Of a DNA stretch of 64,000 bases, positions 47,505 through 56,751 are shown one piece after another. Both the position numbers and the translations under genes were made by a program. The notes below the pieces were generated by a model. The model made no database searches. It was not told where the DNA came from and worked only from the letters and a program-made list of their open reading frames with translations. Position 1 is the first letter of the stretch, and every line of letters begins with the position of its first letter. The DNA comes from Achromobacter animicus (lineage in GTDB: Bacteria > Pseudomonadota > Gammaproteobacteria > Burkholderiales > Burkholderiaceae_B), in assembly GCF_902859585.1 (NCBI RefSeq), contig NZ_CADIJM010000001.1, positions 558,001-622,000 on the forward strand, read 5' to 3'.

Positions 47505-47867
47505 TTACTTGCTGCCGCCCGTGTTCGGATATCCCGGAGGAGGCGCGGCGCCGCCGGCCGGGGTATTCGGCACATTGTCATTGGCTTCGCGCTTGCGATT
47601 GGGCATTTCCGACCCATGTTTGTCGGACTTCATGTGACCGCTCTTATCCAGGTTCGGCGGCGTGGTGCCGGTCTGGGGCGCCGCGTTCGGGGCGGGCGGA
47701 ATCTGGCCCGGAGGCACCTGGGTGTTGGGCGGCACGGCAGCCCCGTCATTCGGCGTCGTGGACGGCGAGGTCGGGGGCGAGCTGCGGCCCGTGGATTGGG
47801 CATAGGCACCGCCAGCGGCAAGGCCGGCAATCATGGCAAACGCGCAAGTCATGGCACGGTATTTCAT
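47505..47867 (-). CDS. Small secreted Pro-rich protein
   Basis: 120 residues with a signal peptide (MTCAFAMIAGLAAGGAYAQS, cleavage after ~24). The mature part is Pro, Asn, Thr and Gly rich and likely disordered, with a charged centre (GHMKSDKHGSEMPNRKREAND). AAGGAG lies 7 nt before the ATG at 47867 and a sigma-54-like promoter is 40 nt upstream. No family recognised. Confidence 0.7.
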   Translation of the reverse strand: MKYRAMTCAFAMIAGLAAGGAYAQSTGRSSPPTSPSTTPNDGAAVPPNTQVPPGQIPPAPNAAPQTGTTPPNLDKSGHMKSDKHGSEMPNRKREANDNVPNTPAGGAAPPPGYPNTGGSK

Positions 47868-47906
47868 AGCGTAGCTCCTTCCTTGGTTGAAATGCTTCAA
47901 CCTAGT

Positions 47907-47922
47907 CGCAAGCCCCGTGCCT
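47907..47922 (-). promoter_or_regulatory. Predicted sigma-54 promoter for the 47505 gene
   Basis: On the minus strand AGGCACGGGGCTTGCG: GGCAC and TTGC intact, GG-N10-GC spacing. Confidence 0.7.
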
Positions 47923-48012
47923 GACCCCCGCTTTATCTACTCCCCCTGCGGTAGTCCGCCATGGGGGGCATTTTTTACCTGCCGTTGAAACACTTGACCG
48001 CCTATTTGACCT

Positions 48013-51009
48013 CTACCCCGCCCGCTGCGGCCCCGCGCTCTCCTCCAGCATCCGCTGCACCCGTTCGCCCAGCGCATCCAGCGAGAACGGCTTGACAATG
48101 AGTTCCATGCCGTCCTCCAGGAAACCACCCGCGCTGGCCGCGCTTTCGGCGTAGCCCGTCATGAGCAGCACACGCAGGCCGGGGTGAGCGACGCGCGCGG
48201 CGTCCGCCAACTGCCGGCCGTTCAGGTTGGGCAGGCCAACGTCCGTCACCAGCAGGCTCAGGTTACGCGTGGACGTCACCAATTCCAGACCTGCCTCCCC
48301 GTCGCCGGCCGTCAGCACATGCAGGCCCATGTCCACCAGCGACTCGCGCACCATTTCGCGCACGTTCGTGTCGTCTTCCACGACGATGACGAAGGCCTGA
48401 CCGGCCGACGCCGCTTGCGTGCCGGTCGCCCGCGGCGCATCGGCGGCCTGTTCCGGCACGCCTTGATGGCGCGGCAGGTACAGCCGCACCGACGTCCCGA
48501 CGCCTTCGGCGCTTTCCAACACGGCGCTGCCGCCGGCCTGTTTGGCAAAGCCGTAGGTCATGGACAGCCCGAGCCCCGTGCCTTCGCCCAGCGGCTTGGT
48601 GGTGAAGAACGGGTCGAAGGCGTGGGCCAGCACATCGGGCGACATCCCGCAGCCCACGTCTGACACCGTGACCTCGACAAACGGGCCCGGCGTGACGCCG
48701 GGGCTCTGGCGCAGCGACGCTTCGTCCAGCTGCGTGTTTGCCGCCGCAATGGTCAACACGCCGCCATTGGGCATGGAATCGCAGGCGTTGATCACCAGGT
48801 TGAGCATCGCGTTCTCAAACTGGTTCTTGTCGCAGTTGATCGGCCACAGGTCCGGGTCCAGATCGAAGACCAGATTCACGCGCTCGCCGGTATACCGATG
48901 GAACAGGTCCATCATGGAATGCAGCGTGCCCTCCACGCTGAACGGCTTGGGGTCGATCGGCTGGCGCCGCGAGAAGGTGAGCAGGCGCTGCGTCAGGTGC
49001 GCTGCACGGTTCGCCGAATCCATGGCCACCGTGATGAACCGCTGCGCCTGTTCGGGCACGCCGGCAGACAGCTTGCGCTGAATGAGATACAGCGCACCGG
49101 TGATGCCCTGGAGCATGTTGTTGAAATCGTGCGCGATGCCGCCGGTCAGGCGTCCCACCGCCTCCATCTTCTGCGCTTGGCGCAATGCGTTCTCGGTGTC
49201 GGCCAGCGCCTCGGCCTGCGCTTTCAGATCGGAATCATCACGTCCCGCGACGTACAGGCTGTCTTGCGACCACGACATGCTCCAGGTGATCCAGCTGTAG
49301 CCGCCCTCGCGGCGCAGGACCCGGTTTTCCAGGTGCCGGGCGGGTTGCGTGCCGTCCGCCTGCGCGTGCGGCGACCAGGCGGTGCGCGTCGCATCCAGGT
49401 CGTCCGGGTGGATCAGCTCGGCCAGCCCCATCGACAGAAACTGGTCGGGACTCCAGCCCAGAATGGGTTGCACGGCCGGATTCACGCTGGCAAACCGGCC
49501 CCTGCTGTCAATGACGGCCAGCAGCTCGGGGGACATTCGCCAGATGCGATCCCGCTCGGCAATGGCGTGCTCCACCCGCTGCTCCAGCATGCGTGCGTAT
49601 TGCGAACGCTCGACCGCGTCGCACATCCGTTCGGCGACTTCCTCGATGAACGCCAGATCCGCCGGCTTGAGCCGGCTGCTCGACAAGGGGCGGACCAGCA
49701 GCGCACCGCCTTGCCGCGCCCAGCGGCGCATCGGCACGACGATGGCCGACGGGCGGATGTCGCCGCCCTCTTGCGCCACCAGCGGCTGCAGATAGGTCGT
49801 GCGCCCCTTGCGGACGGCGTCGAAAAAATCTTCGCCCAGTTGTTCTGTCGCCAGTGCGTCGTGGCTCGCCAGATCGTTCTCGGACCGCCAGCAGGTCGAC
49901 ACCACCGGCGCCGCGCCGTCGCCGGCCCAGTCCAGAACCGCCACCAGGCCCAGCGACAGGTGCTGACCTAATCCCGCGCAGGCGGTCTCCTCGATGGCCG
50001 GCTGCAGATGCAGTTCTCGCATGCGGTCGCCCAGCGCCAGCAGGAAATTCTTGCGATGCTGGCCTTCCCACAGCTCGGTCTCGGCGGCCTTGCGCGCGGT
50101 GACGTCAAGAAACAACGCCATGATGCGATCGGGGCCTTCCTTGCGCGCCCGCGCCTCGTACCACGCATCCTTGGGCGCGGGCACGGCAAATTCAAATTGG
50201 GCGGGCTCGCCCGACTCCACCACCTGCGCGAACGTATCCAGGATCTGGCTGGGAACGCCGGGAATCATCTCGCGCAGCGTGTGGCCCAGCGTGTCGCCCT
50301 CGCGCATGCCGCTCTGGCGTTCAAAGGCGGGGTTCACCTCCAGAAAGCGGAAGTCGGCGATGCGGCCGTCCTCGCTGCGCAGCGCTTCGGCAAGAAAAAA
50401 CGCTTCCTGCATGCCGTCGAACATCGCCCGCCAGCGCTCGCCGCTGCGTCGCAAGGCCACGTCCAGCAAATGCCTTTCGATCGCCAGCGCCGCGCTGCGC
50501 GTGACCAGCGCGATCGCGTCGATATCCTGCGCGGTCGGTAGCCGGCTTTCTTCGTAGTAATTGGAGAAGACGCCCAACAGCCGTCCGTCTGGCGCCTTGA
50601 TCGGCGTGGACCAACACGCGCGCAAGCCATTCTCCAAGGCAAGGTCGCGCCACGGCGCCCAACGCGGATCGTTGGCAATATCGTCCGTGTAGACCGGATT
50701 GCCCGAATGCGCTGCCGCTCCCCACGAGGCGGTCATCGGCCCGATGGCTACGCGGTCCACGGCGGCATTGAACGCGTCCGGCAGGCCGGGTGCGGCGCAA
50801 TGCCGCAATTCGGTTCCCGCGTCGTCCACCACCGCGATGGACGCGCGCAGCGTCACACTCGACTGCGCCTCGACGGCGTTCAGCACATGTTCCAGTACCT
50901 GCCGGATCGGTACGCCGGCAGCTATGCGCTCCAGCATGATGCGTTCGTCTTCCAGACGAGCTAGCGTGTCGGTCCATGGCAGGGACACGCGGTCTTGCTT
51001 GGTCAGCAT
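48013..51009 (-). CDS. Hybrid sensor histidine kinase, GAF-PAS-GAF-PAS-HisKA-HATPase-REC
   Basis: 998 residues, without transmembrane segments, so a cytosolic sensor. Order: GAF (about 25-185), PAS (about 200-320), GAF (about 325-490), PAS (about 500-600), HisKA with His627 in GGIAHDFNNML, HATPase (N box NLVINACDSMP, G boxes DVGCGMS and GEGTGLGLS), and a C-terminal receiver with Asp923 in LLVTDVGLPN. The HisKA type with HDFNN is common in FixL/NtrB-like kinases, whose partners include NtrC-type activators. The start at 51009 has GGGGGAA upstream. A near-perfect palindrome lies just in front of the ribosome site. No partner gene adjoins it. Confidence 0.9.
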   Translation of the reverse strand: MLTKQDRVSLPWTDTLARLEDERIMLERIAAGVPIRQVLEHVLNAVEAQSSVTLRASIAVVDDAGTELRHCAAPGLPDAFNAAVDRVAIGPMTASWGAAAHSGNPVYTDDIANDPRWAPWRDLALENGLRACWSTPIKAPDGRLLGVFSNYYEESRLPTAQDIDAIALVTRSAALAIERHLLDVALRRSGERWRAMFDGMQEAFFLAEALRSEDGRIADFRFLEVNPAFERQSGMREGDTLGHTLREMIPGVPSQILDTFAQVVESGEPAQFEFAVPAPKDAWYEARARKEGPDRIMALFLDVTARKAAETELWEGQHRKNFLLALGDRMRELHLQPAIEETACAGLGQHLSLGLVAVLDWAGDGAAPVVSTCWRSENDLASHDALATEQLGEDFFDAVRKGRTTYLQPLVAQEGGDIRPSAIVVPMRRWARQGGALLVRPLSSSRLKPADLAFIEEVAERMCDAVERSQYARMLEQRVEHAIAERDRIWRMSPELLAVIDSRGRFASVNPAVQPILGWSPDQFLSMGLAELIHPDDLDATRTAWSPHAQADGTQPARHLENRVLRREGGYSWITWSMSWSQDSLYVAGRDDSDLKAQAEALADTENALRQAQKMEAVGRLTGGIAHDFNNMLQGITGALYLIQRKLSAGVPEQAQRFITVAMDSANRAAHLTQRLLTFSRRQPIDPKPFSVEGTLHSMMDLFHRYTGERVNLVFDLDPDLWPINCDKNQFENAMLNLVINACDSMPNGGVLTIAAANTQLDEASLRQSPGVTPGPFVEVTVSDVGCGMSPDVLAHAFDPFFTTKPLGEGTGLGLSMTYGFAKQAGGSAVLESAEGVGTSVRLYLPRHQGVPEQAADAPRATGTQAASAGQAFVIVVEDDTNVREMVRESLVDMGLHVLTAGDGEAGLELVTSTRNLSLLVTDVGLPNLNGRQLADAARVAHPGLRVLLMTGYAESAASAGGFLEDGMELIVKPFSLDALGERVQRMLEESAGPQRAG

Positions 51010-51017
51010 GGTTCCCC

Positions 51018-51046
51018 CTATCGCAATACAGAATGTATCGCGATAG
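51018..51046. promoter_or_regulatory. Near-perfect 29-bp palindrome before the hybrid kinase gene
   Basis: Arms CTATCGCAATACA and TGTATCGCGATAG surround a 3-nt centre (gaa) with a single mismatch. The inner half is a TGTAT/ATACA dyad and the right arm includes TATCGCGATA. It ends 8 nt before the kinase start codon on the minus strand. It has the look of a repressor operator or a 5' mRNA hairpin that would cover the ribosome site. Confidence 0.6.
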
Positions 51047-51108
51047 AAGCGCCCGTGGCGCAACCCTGCGTAACGCGACGCTACCCTTCCCTGAAAAAAA
51101 GGGTGCGG

Positions 51109-52389
51109 TCAGGCGGGGCCAGCGGCGCCCGCCGCGGGATGCCGCCGTCCCGTGCGCCAGGCGAGACCCGCGCTGATCACGAGCGCGGCGGCCAGCAACC
51201 CGCCCGCCATGGCGGCCACGCCATGCCAGCCGCCGACGGTCCAGAATTGGCCGCCAAGTGCCCCAAGCACGCTCGATCCCACGTAATAGACCAGCAGGTA
51301 GAACGAGGCGGCCAGCGCCTTGTAGCCACGCGCCATCTGCCCGACCCAGCCGCTCGCGACGGCGTGGGCCGCAAAAAAGCCGAAGGTGAAGACGACGATG
51401 CCTGCGATCAGCACGGGCAACGCGTTGGAAAGGGTCAACAGCAGGCCCCCCAGGGCAAGGCCGGACGCAGCGGCCAGCATCGCGCCGCGCCCGTGCCGGT
51501 CAGCCAGGCGGCCGAACCAGGTCGAGGCGAAGATGCCCACCAGGTAGACGACAAAGATGAACCCGATGAAGGTCTGGCTGAGCGAGAACGGCGGCAGCAG
51601 CAGGCGAAAGCCGACATAGTTGTAGACCGCGACGAACGCGCCCATCAGCAGCCCGCCCATGGCGAACAGCGCGCACAGCGGACCATTCTTCAGGTGCGCG
51701 CCGGCGCCTTCCCGCACATCCGCCCACACGCCCGCCCATCCCTGGCCCCGGCGTGGCGTGAACCGGCGCGAGGCCGGCAGCAGCCACACGAACAGCAGGG
51801 CCGCGATGAGGCCCAGCAATCCCAGCGTGCCCATCGCCGCGCGCCAGCCGAAATGGTCGGACACCAGGCCGGTGATGACCCGTCCCGACAGCCCGCCGAA
51901 TGCGCTGCCGCTGATGTACAAGCCCATCGCGAAGCCCAGTGTGCCGGGCTCCACCTCTTCGGCCAGGTAGGCCATGGCTACGGCGGGCACCCCGCCCATC
52001 GCCACGCCTTGTAGCGCGCGCAGCGCCAGGAGACTCTGCCAGTCCGGCGCGACGGCCGCGACGGTTCCGAGGACGGCGGAGGCAAACAGGGACCACGCCA
52101 TAACCCGCTTGCGCGGCAAGGCGGCGGAAAACAGGCCCACAAAGAAGATCGCGATGGCCAGGAACCCCGTGCACAGCGACAGCACCAGGCTGCTCTGCGC
52201 CGGCGATACGTTGAACGCATGGGTGAACAGCGGCATCAGCGGCTGCACGCAGTACAGGAGGGAAAAGGTGGAAAAACCGGCGGCAAAGAGCGCCCACTGG
52301 GCACGGCGCAGTCCCGGCGTACCGCGCGCCAGATATTCGGGCGCCGTGGCGCCACGTTCGGTTGCGGGACTTGCAGAAGGGGTAGACAT
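51109..52389 (-). CDS. MFS transporter, YnfM-like
   Basis: 426 residues with twelve hydrophobic segments and the MFS loop motif FGRLADRHGRGAML between segments 8 and 9. The protein resembles YnfM/Bcr-type drug or metabolite exporters of the inner membrane. The start at 52389 is preferred over an upstream in-frame ATG at 52482, which overlaps the operator region. It is divergent from a LysR gene, the same arrangement as ynfM-ynfL in E. coli, so that regulator probably controls it. The substrate is unknown. Confidence 0.85.
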   Translation of the reverse strand: MSTPSASPATERGATAPEYLARGTPGLRRAQWALFAAGFSTFSLLYCVQPLMPLFTHAFNVSPAQSSLVLSLCTGFLAIAIFFVGLFSAALPRKRVMAWSLFASAVLGTVAAVAPDWQSLLALRALQGVAMGGVPAVAMAYLAEEVEPGTLGFAMGLYISGSAFGGLSGRVITGLVSDHFGWRAAMGTLGLLGLIAALLFVWLLPASRRFTPRRGQGWAGVWADVREGAGAHLKNGPLCALFAMGGLLMGAFVAVYNYVGFRLLLPPFSLSQTFIGFIFVVYLVGIFASTWFGRLADRHGRGAMLAAASGLALGGLLLTLSNALPVLIAGIVVFTFGFFAAHAVASGWVGQMARGYKALAASFYLLVYYVGSSVLGALGGQFWTVGGWHGVAAMAGGLLAAALVISAGLAWRTGRRHPAAGAAGPA

Positions 52390-52448
52390 CAGGATTCTCG
52401 AAAAACACCGGGCTTGAGCCCGTGCAGACAAAGTAGACTTTTCCCCTG

Positions 52449-52465
52449 CATATGTCCAATATATG
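52449..52465. promoter_or_regulatory. LysR-type operator between the MFS and LysR genes
   Basis: CATAT-N7-ATATG, a dyad with the T-N11-A pattern, in an AT-rich stretch of the 104-bp divergent intergenic region. Confidence 0.5.
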
Positions 52466-52493
52466 AAACCTGAACCGTTCATATTTAAAAACG

Positions 52494-53393
52494 ATGGAAT
52501 TGCGCCACCTGCGTTACTTCACCGCCGTTGCCGAGGAACTGCACTTCACGCGCGCGGCGGCCCGCCTGGGCATCGGCCAGCCTCCGCTCAGCCAGCAGAT
52601 CCAGCAACTGGAACGCGAGATCGGCACGCCGTTGTTCCTTCGCCTGCCCCGGGGCATCGCGCTGACCGAGGCCGGCGCCCAGTTCCTGGACGATGCGCGC
52701 GCCATCCTGGCCAGCGCCGACCGCGCCATCGACATGGCCAGACGGCTGGGCCGCGGCGAACGCGGGGCCATCACGGTGGGCTTTACCGCATCGGCCGTAT
52801 TCCACCCCTACCTGCCCCGTGCCATCCGCGCTTACCGCGACCGCTATCCCGACGTGCGCATCACCCTGACCGAAAGCAATACCATCTCGCTGCTGCGCGG
52901 GCTGCGCGCCGGCGAGGTGGATGTCGCCTTCGTGCGTCCCCCTTATGTGCTGGACGCCGAATTCGAATCCGAGCGCGTGCTGGACGAGCCGATGCTGATT
53001 GCTCTGCCGCCTGGCCATCCGCTCAGCCGCAAACGTGCCGTTCCCATCGCCGAACTGGCTGACGAGGATTTTGTGCTGTATCCGCGGCCCATCGGCGCGG
53101 GCCTGTACGACGCCATCCAGTCCGCCTGCCAGCGCGCCGGCTTTGCGCCGCGCGTCATCCAGGAGGCCCCGCAGATGGCGTCGATCGTGAGTCTGGTGGC
53201 GGCGGGCGTCGGCATTTCGATCGTGCCCGCCGCCATGCGGCACATGGGCGCGCAAGGCATCGAGTACCGGCCCATCAAGGGCGATGCCCCGCACGCCCTG
53301 CTGGACATGGCGTACCGGCGGCACGACCGATCGGTGGCTGCGGAAAACGCGGTCGGCATGTTGCGGCGGCTGGCGCATCCGGAACGCGATTGA
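52494..53393 (+). CDS. LysR-family transcriptional regulator, YnfL-like
   Basis: 299 residues: N-terminal winged helix (LRHLRYFTAVAEELHFTRAAARLGIGQPPLSQQI, residues 3-40), a linker helix and an effector-binding domain with VGFTASAVFHPYLP and the VSLVAAGVGISIVPA segment. The closest known groups are BenM/CatM-like and YnfL. The start codon is ATG 52494. It is transcribed away from the MFS gene and likely represses or activates it through the operator at 52449-52465. The effector is unknown. Confidence 0.88.
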   Translation: MELRHLRYFTAVAEELHFTRAAARLGIGQPPLSQQIQQLEREIGTPLFLRLPRGIALTEAGAQFLDDARAILASADRAIDMARRLGRGERGAITVGFTASAVFHPYLPRAIRAYRDRYPDVRITLTESNTISLLRGLRAGEVDVAFVRPPYVLDAEFESERVLDEPMLIALPPGHPLSRKRAVPIAELADEDFVLYPRPIGAGLYDAIQSACQRAGFAPRVIQEAPQMASIVSLVAAGVGISIVPAAMRHMGAQGIEYRPIKGDAPHALLDMAYRRHDRSVAAENAVGMLRRLAHPERD

Positions 53394-53544
53394 GTTTTCA
53401 CGAACCCGCCGTTTCCCCCTGTCGCGTTTGTCATTTCCTGTAAACCGTCCGCGCGATGCCGGCGATAGACTCTCGCGCTTGCCGGCGATGCGTCCCCGTG
53501 GGAGACCCGCTGTCAGCCGCGTTCAACTTTATAAAGGTGCTCCC

Positions 53545-55191
53545 GTGAGACGTACCCTTCTGGCCCTGGCTTTTGCGTCGATCCCCGGACTGGCTGCCGC
53601 CGCCGCGCTGCCCTCCTCCATCGGCGCCGTCACTGTCTACCAGGATCGCGCCGTCGTCACCCGCGCCGCCAGCAGCGAGCTAGCCGCGGGCGAACACGAG
53701 CTGGTGCTGGAAAACCTGCCCGCGTCGCTCCAGGAAAACTCGCTGCAGGTGTCCGCCAAGAGCACCGGCCAGGCCACGCTGCTTGACGTCAAGGTCAGCG
53801 ACGTCTATCAGGCCGCCACCGCCAACGAACGCGTGCGCCAGATCGAGGCGCAGATCGACAAGCTGGTCAGCCGCCAGGCCGCGCTGGACGACGAAGCCGC
53901 GGTGCTGGACAACCAGCGTGAACTCATCCTGATGATGCAGCGCGGCGCCACGGAACCGGCCAAGGACGGCGCGCGGCTCACGCTGGACGAACTGAAGGCG
54001 ATCCAGACCCTCAGCGCCGAGTCGCTGGCCACGACGCTGGCGGGCCTGCGGCGCGTGGCAGAACAAAAGACCGAGCTGGAGCGCGAGATGACGGCGCTGC
54101 AAACCCAGCTTGGCCTGGTGCGCGGCGAATCGGGCCGTCGCACGAAGACCGTCACCTTGCGGGTCAACATGGCGCGCGCGGGCAAGCTGGATCTGGCGCT
54201 GTCGTATGCGGTGGCGGGCGCACGCTGGACGCCGGCCTACGACGCGCGCCTGCGCCCCGCCGACCGCAATGTGGATCTGGGCTACTTCGGCGTCATCCGC
54301 CAGAACACCGGCGAAGACTGGAAGAACGTGACGTTGACGCTGTCCACCGCCCGGCCGTCCCTGGGCGGCGGGGCGCCAACGCTGCGTCCGTGGATCATCG
54401 ACGTGGCCGCACCGCCCCCGCCGCCCCGGCCCGTTGCCGCGCCCGCCCCCGCCGCCGTGCAGGCCGAGATGCACGCCAAGCGTGCGCCGCGCGCCAGTGC
54501 GATGGAAGACAGCGCCGTGCTGCCCGAGCCCGAGGCCGAAGCCATCGAAGTCTCGACGGCCCAGGTCCAGAACGCCGCGACCAGCGCGTCGTTCCAGATC
54601 AAGAATCCGGCCACGCTGCTGTCGGACAACACCACGCAACGCGTCGCCATCGCAGCGGCCAAGCTGCCTGCAACCTTGCAATACCAATCCACGCCGGGGC
54701 TGCGCGAGACCGTCTACCTGACGGCGCAGGCCAGCAACAACACCGACTTCCCCTTCCTGGCCGGTCCGCTCAATACCTTCCTGGACGACGCGTTCGTGGC
54801 CTCAGGCGCCATGAAGGCCGTGATGCCCGGCGAAAAACTGGAGCTGGCCCTCGGCGCCGACGATGGGATTTCCATCAAGCGCCAACTGGTGAACCGCTAT
54901 ACCGAAAGCACCGGTTTCTCGGGCAGCGGCAAGCGCGTCACCTACGAGTACAAGATCACCGTCAAGAACAACAAGGCCACCAAGGAACAGGTGTCCTTCG
55001 CGGACCGCCTGCCCATCTCGCGCAACGAGAAGATCGTGGTCAAGCTGCTGTCGCCGTCCGAGCGCGACATCAAGCGCGAGGAAGACGGCAAGCTGGTGTG
55101 GGACTGGGAACTTGAGCCGGGCAAGTCGCGCGAGACCGTGCTGAAATTTTCGGTCGACTATCCGGGTGACGTTGCCGTGTTCGGTCTGTGA
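53545..55191 (+). CDS. DUF4139 family secreted protein (mucoidy inhibitor MuiA-like)
   Basis: 548 residues with a signal peptide (TLLALAFASIPGLAAAAA). An N-terminal DUF4140 domain (IGAVTVYQDRAVVTRAASSELAAGEHELVLENLP), a coiled coil (about 95-195) and a C-terminal DUF4139 beta domain (LDLALSYAVAGARWTPAYDARL, QNTGEDWKNVTLTLSTARP) follow. A Pro/Ala-rich linker interrupts the domain near 290-315. The translation start GTG 53545 precedes the signal peptide directly; AAAGG lies upstream. The name comes from a Salmonella-type gene that suppresses mucoid growth; its role here is unknown. Confidence 0.83.
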   Translation: MRRTLLALAFASIPGLAAAAALPSSIGAVTVYQDRAVVTRAASSELAAGEHELVLENLPASLQENSLQVSAKSTGQATLLDVKVSDVYQAATANERVRQIEAQIDKLVSRQAALDDEAAVLDNQRELILMMQRGATEPAKDGARLTLDELKAIQTLSAESLATTLAGLRRVAEQKTELEREMTALQTQLGLVRGESGRRTKTVTLRVNMARAGKLDLALSYAVAGARWTPAYDARLRPADRNVDLGYFGVIRQNTGEDWKNVTLTLSTARPSLGGGAPTLRPWIIDVAAPPPPPRPVAAPAPAAVQAEMHAKRAPRASAMEDSAVLPEPEAEAIEVSTAQVQNAATSASFQIKNPATLLSDNTTQRVAIAAAKLPATLQYQSTPGLRETVYLTAQASNNTDFPFLAGPLNTFLDDAFVASGAMKAVMPGEKLELALGADDGISIKRQLVNRYTESTGFSGSGKRVTYEYKITVKNNKATKEQVSFADRLPISRNEKIVVKLLSPSERDIKREEDGKLVWDWELEPGKSRETVLKFSVDYPGDVAVFGL

Positions 55192-55208
55192 CGTGCAACC
55201 TGTGACCC

Positions 55209-56435
55209 TCAATGCGTGCGGCAGAACTCGATGAACGCTTCGGGGTCCAGGGGCACGGAAATCCCGTAGCCCTGCGCCACATCGCAACCCAGTTCGCGCA
55301 GGAGCTGCACATCGCGCTCCTGCTCGACGCCTTCGGCGACCACGCGCCGGCCCAGCACCCGCCCCATTTCAATCGCGGCCGCCACGACGGCGCGCGAGGC
55401 GGGCTCGCGGTGCATATGCACGATGAAGTCGCGGTCGATCTTCAATTCATTGAACGGCATGGCCGAAAAGAGCCGCATGGACGCAATTCCGGCGCCGAAA
55501 TCGTCCATCGCCAGCTCAAAGCCGCGCACACGTAGAAGGTTCAGCGTCGACGACAGCGCGAGCCAGTCGTTGACCGGCTCATCCTCGGTAAGCTCCACCT
55601 TGATCAGCCGAGCAGGCAATCCCGCCTGCCCGACCTTCTGCTCCAACAGGCCGGGCAAGTCGCGCGAGCACAGCGTGGATGCCGAGGCGTTGATCGCAAT
55701 CGGCACGGCAATGTCCTCGTCCTGCATCTGGCGCAACACGCTCAGCACGCGGTCGGTGACGCGGCTGAACAGCATGCGGTCCATGCCAAGCCGGTGCGCC
55801 GCCGGTACGAAGTCCGCAGCGGAAATGGCGCCCAGCTTCGGATCGATCCAGCGCGACAGCGCCTCGGCCGCGACCACGCGGCCCGTCGACAGGCTGATCT
55901 GGGGTTGCAGCACCACGCTCATGCCGGTGCCGGAAAGCAGCGCCTGGCTCAGCGCGGCTTCCATGACTTCGCGACGCACCGACTTGGGTTTGTCTGGCGA
56001 CGCTGATTCGTCGTCGATGCTGTGCAGCGCATTCTTGATGGCCTGTTGCATCGCCACGCGCGACACGGGCTTGGACAGCGCCTGCGCCGACGGGCAACCG
56101 GCTTGCAGGGCCAGGCGGACATGCGACTGCAGCAGTTCGTCGCTCAGGCTGCTGATCCAGATGATCGGCGGCATGCTTTTCAGGCGCCCCGCGTCCACCA
56201 GCCTGCGCAGGTCGTTGGGCAGCCGCGTGCCGTCGCCTTCGCCCATCACGATGTCGCTGATCAGCACATCATGATATTGACGCGTGATCGCGCCAACCGC
56301 CTCGATGCTGCTTGCCAAGCCCGCCACGCGGCGATAGCCCAATGCCAGCAGCATGTTCTGCAGGTAGGCGCGTTCGACTGGGTGATCTTCCACGAGAAGA
56401 ATCCGTCGGGACGCTCCGGCATCGGGTTTTGGCAT
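55209..56435 (-). CDS. Response regulator with EAL phosphodiesterase domain
   Basis: 408 residues: receiver (pocket ED at 16-17, Asp61 in LISDIVMG, Lys in ALSKPVS) and EAL domain (about 170-405). Catalytic residues of the EAL domain are retained: AEALSRW, Asn in AINASA, ELTEDE, DDFGAG, KIDRDF and EGVEQ, so c-di-GMP hydrolysis under phosphorylation control is likely. The domain is similar to the stand-alone EAL protein at 31350-32261. The start is ATG 56435. It converges with the DUF4139 gene. No adjacent kinase is present. Confidence 0.9.
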   Translation of the reverse strand: MPKPDAGASRRILLVEDHPVERAYLQNMLLALGYRRVAGLASSIEAVGAITRQYHDVLISDIVMGEGDGTRLPNDLRRLVDAGRLKSMPPIIWISSLSDELLQSHVRLALQAGCPSAQALSKPVSRVAMQQAIKNALHSIDDESASPDKPKSVRREVMEAALSQALLSGTGMSVVLQPQISLSTGRVVAAEALSRWIDPKLGAISAADFVPAAHRLGMDRMLFSRVTDRVLSVLRQMQDEDIAVPIAINASASTLCSRDLPGLLEQKVGQAGLPARLIKVELTEDEPVNDWLALSSTLNLLRVRGFELAMDDFGAGIASMRLFSAMPFNELKIDRDFIVHMHREPASRAVVAAAIEMGRVLGRRVVAEGVEQERDVQLLRELGCDVAQGYGISVPLDPEAFIEFCRTH

Positions 56436-56751
56436 TGCTGACCGTCCTGGACCTGTATACACGGTAAGAAGCCGCACGCGGCCCCCGCCTGCGCCTGCCG
56501 CAAGCCGGTTGCACCCGGCCAACTGAGAGCGTGAATCAATGCTAAGGCATCCACGCGAAACATGTCTTTATCGATAACGGGTTAATTCAGTTCGTCACCG
56601 ATAGGCGTAGCCAGCGGCGCCTCCGCCGTCCGGCTCCGTTCATTGGGGCCTGTCCCCGCCGCACAGACTTGCCGCAGCCACCCATCCGCCTCCACCGTCC
56701 GCGGGTGCGATAATGGCGGACTTTCCCGCATCTACCGGCACGGAGCTTCTC

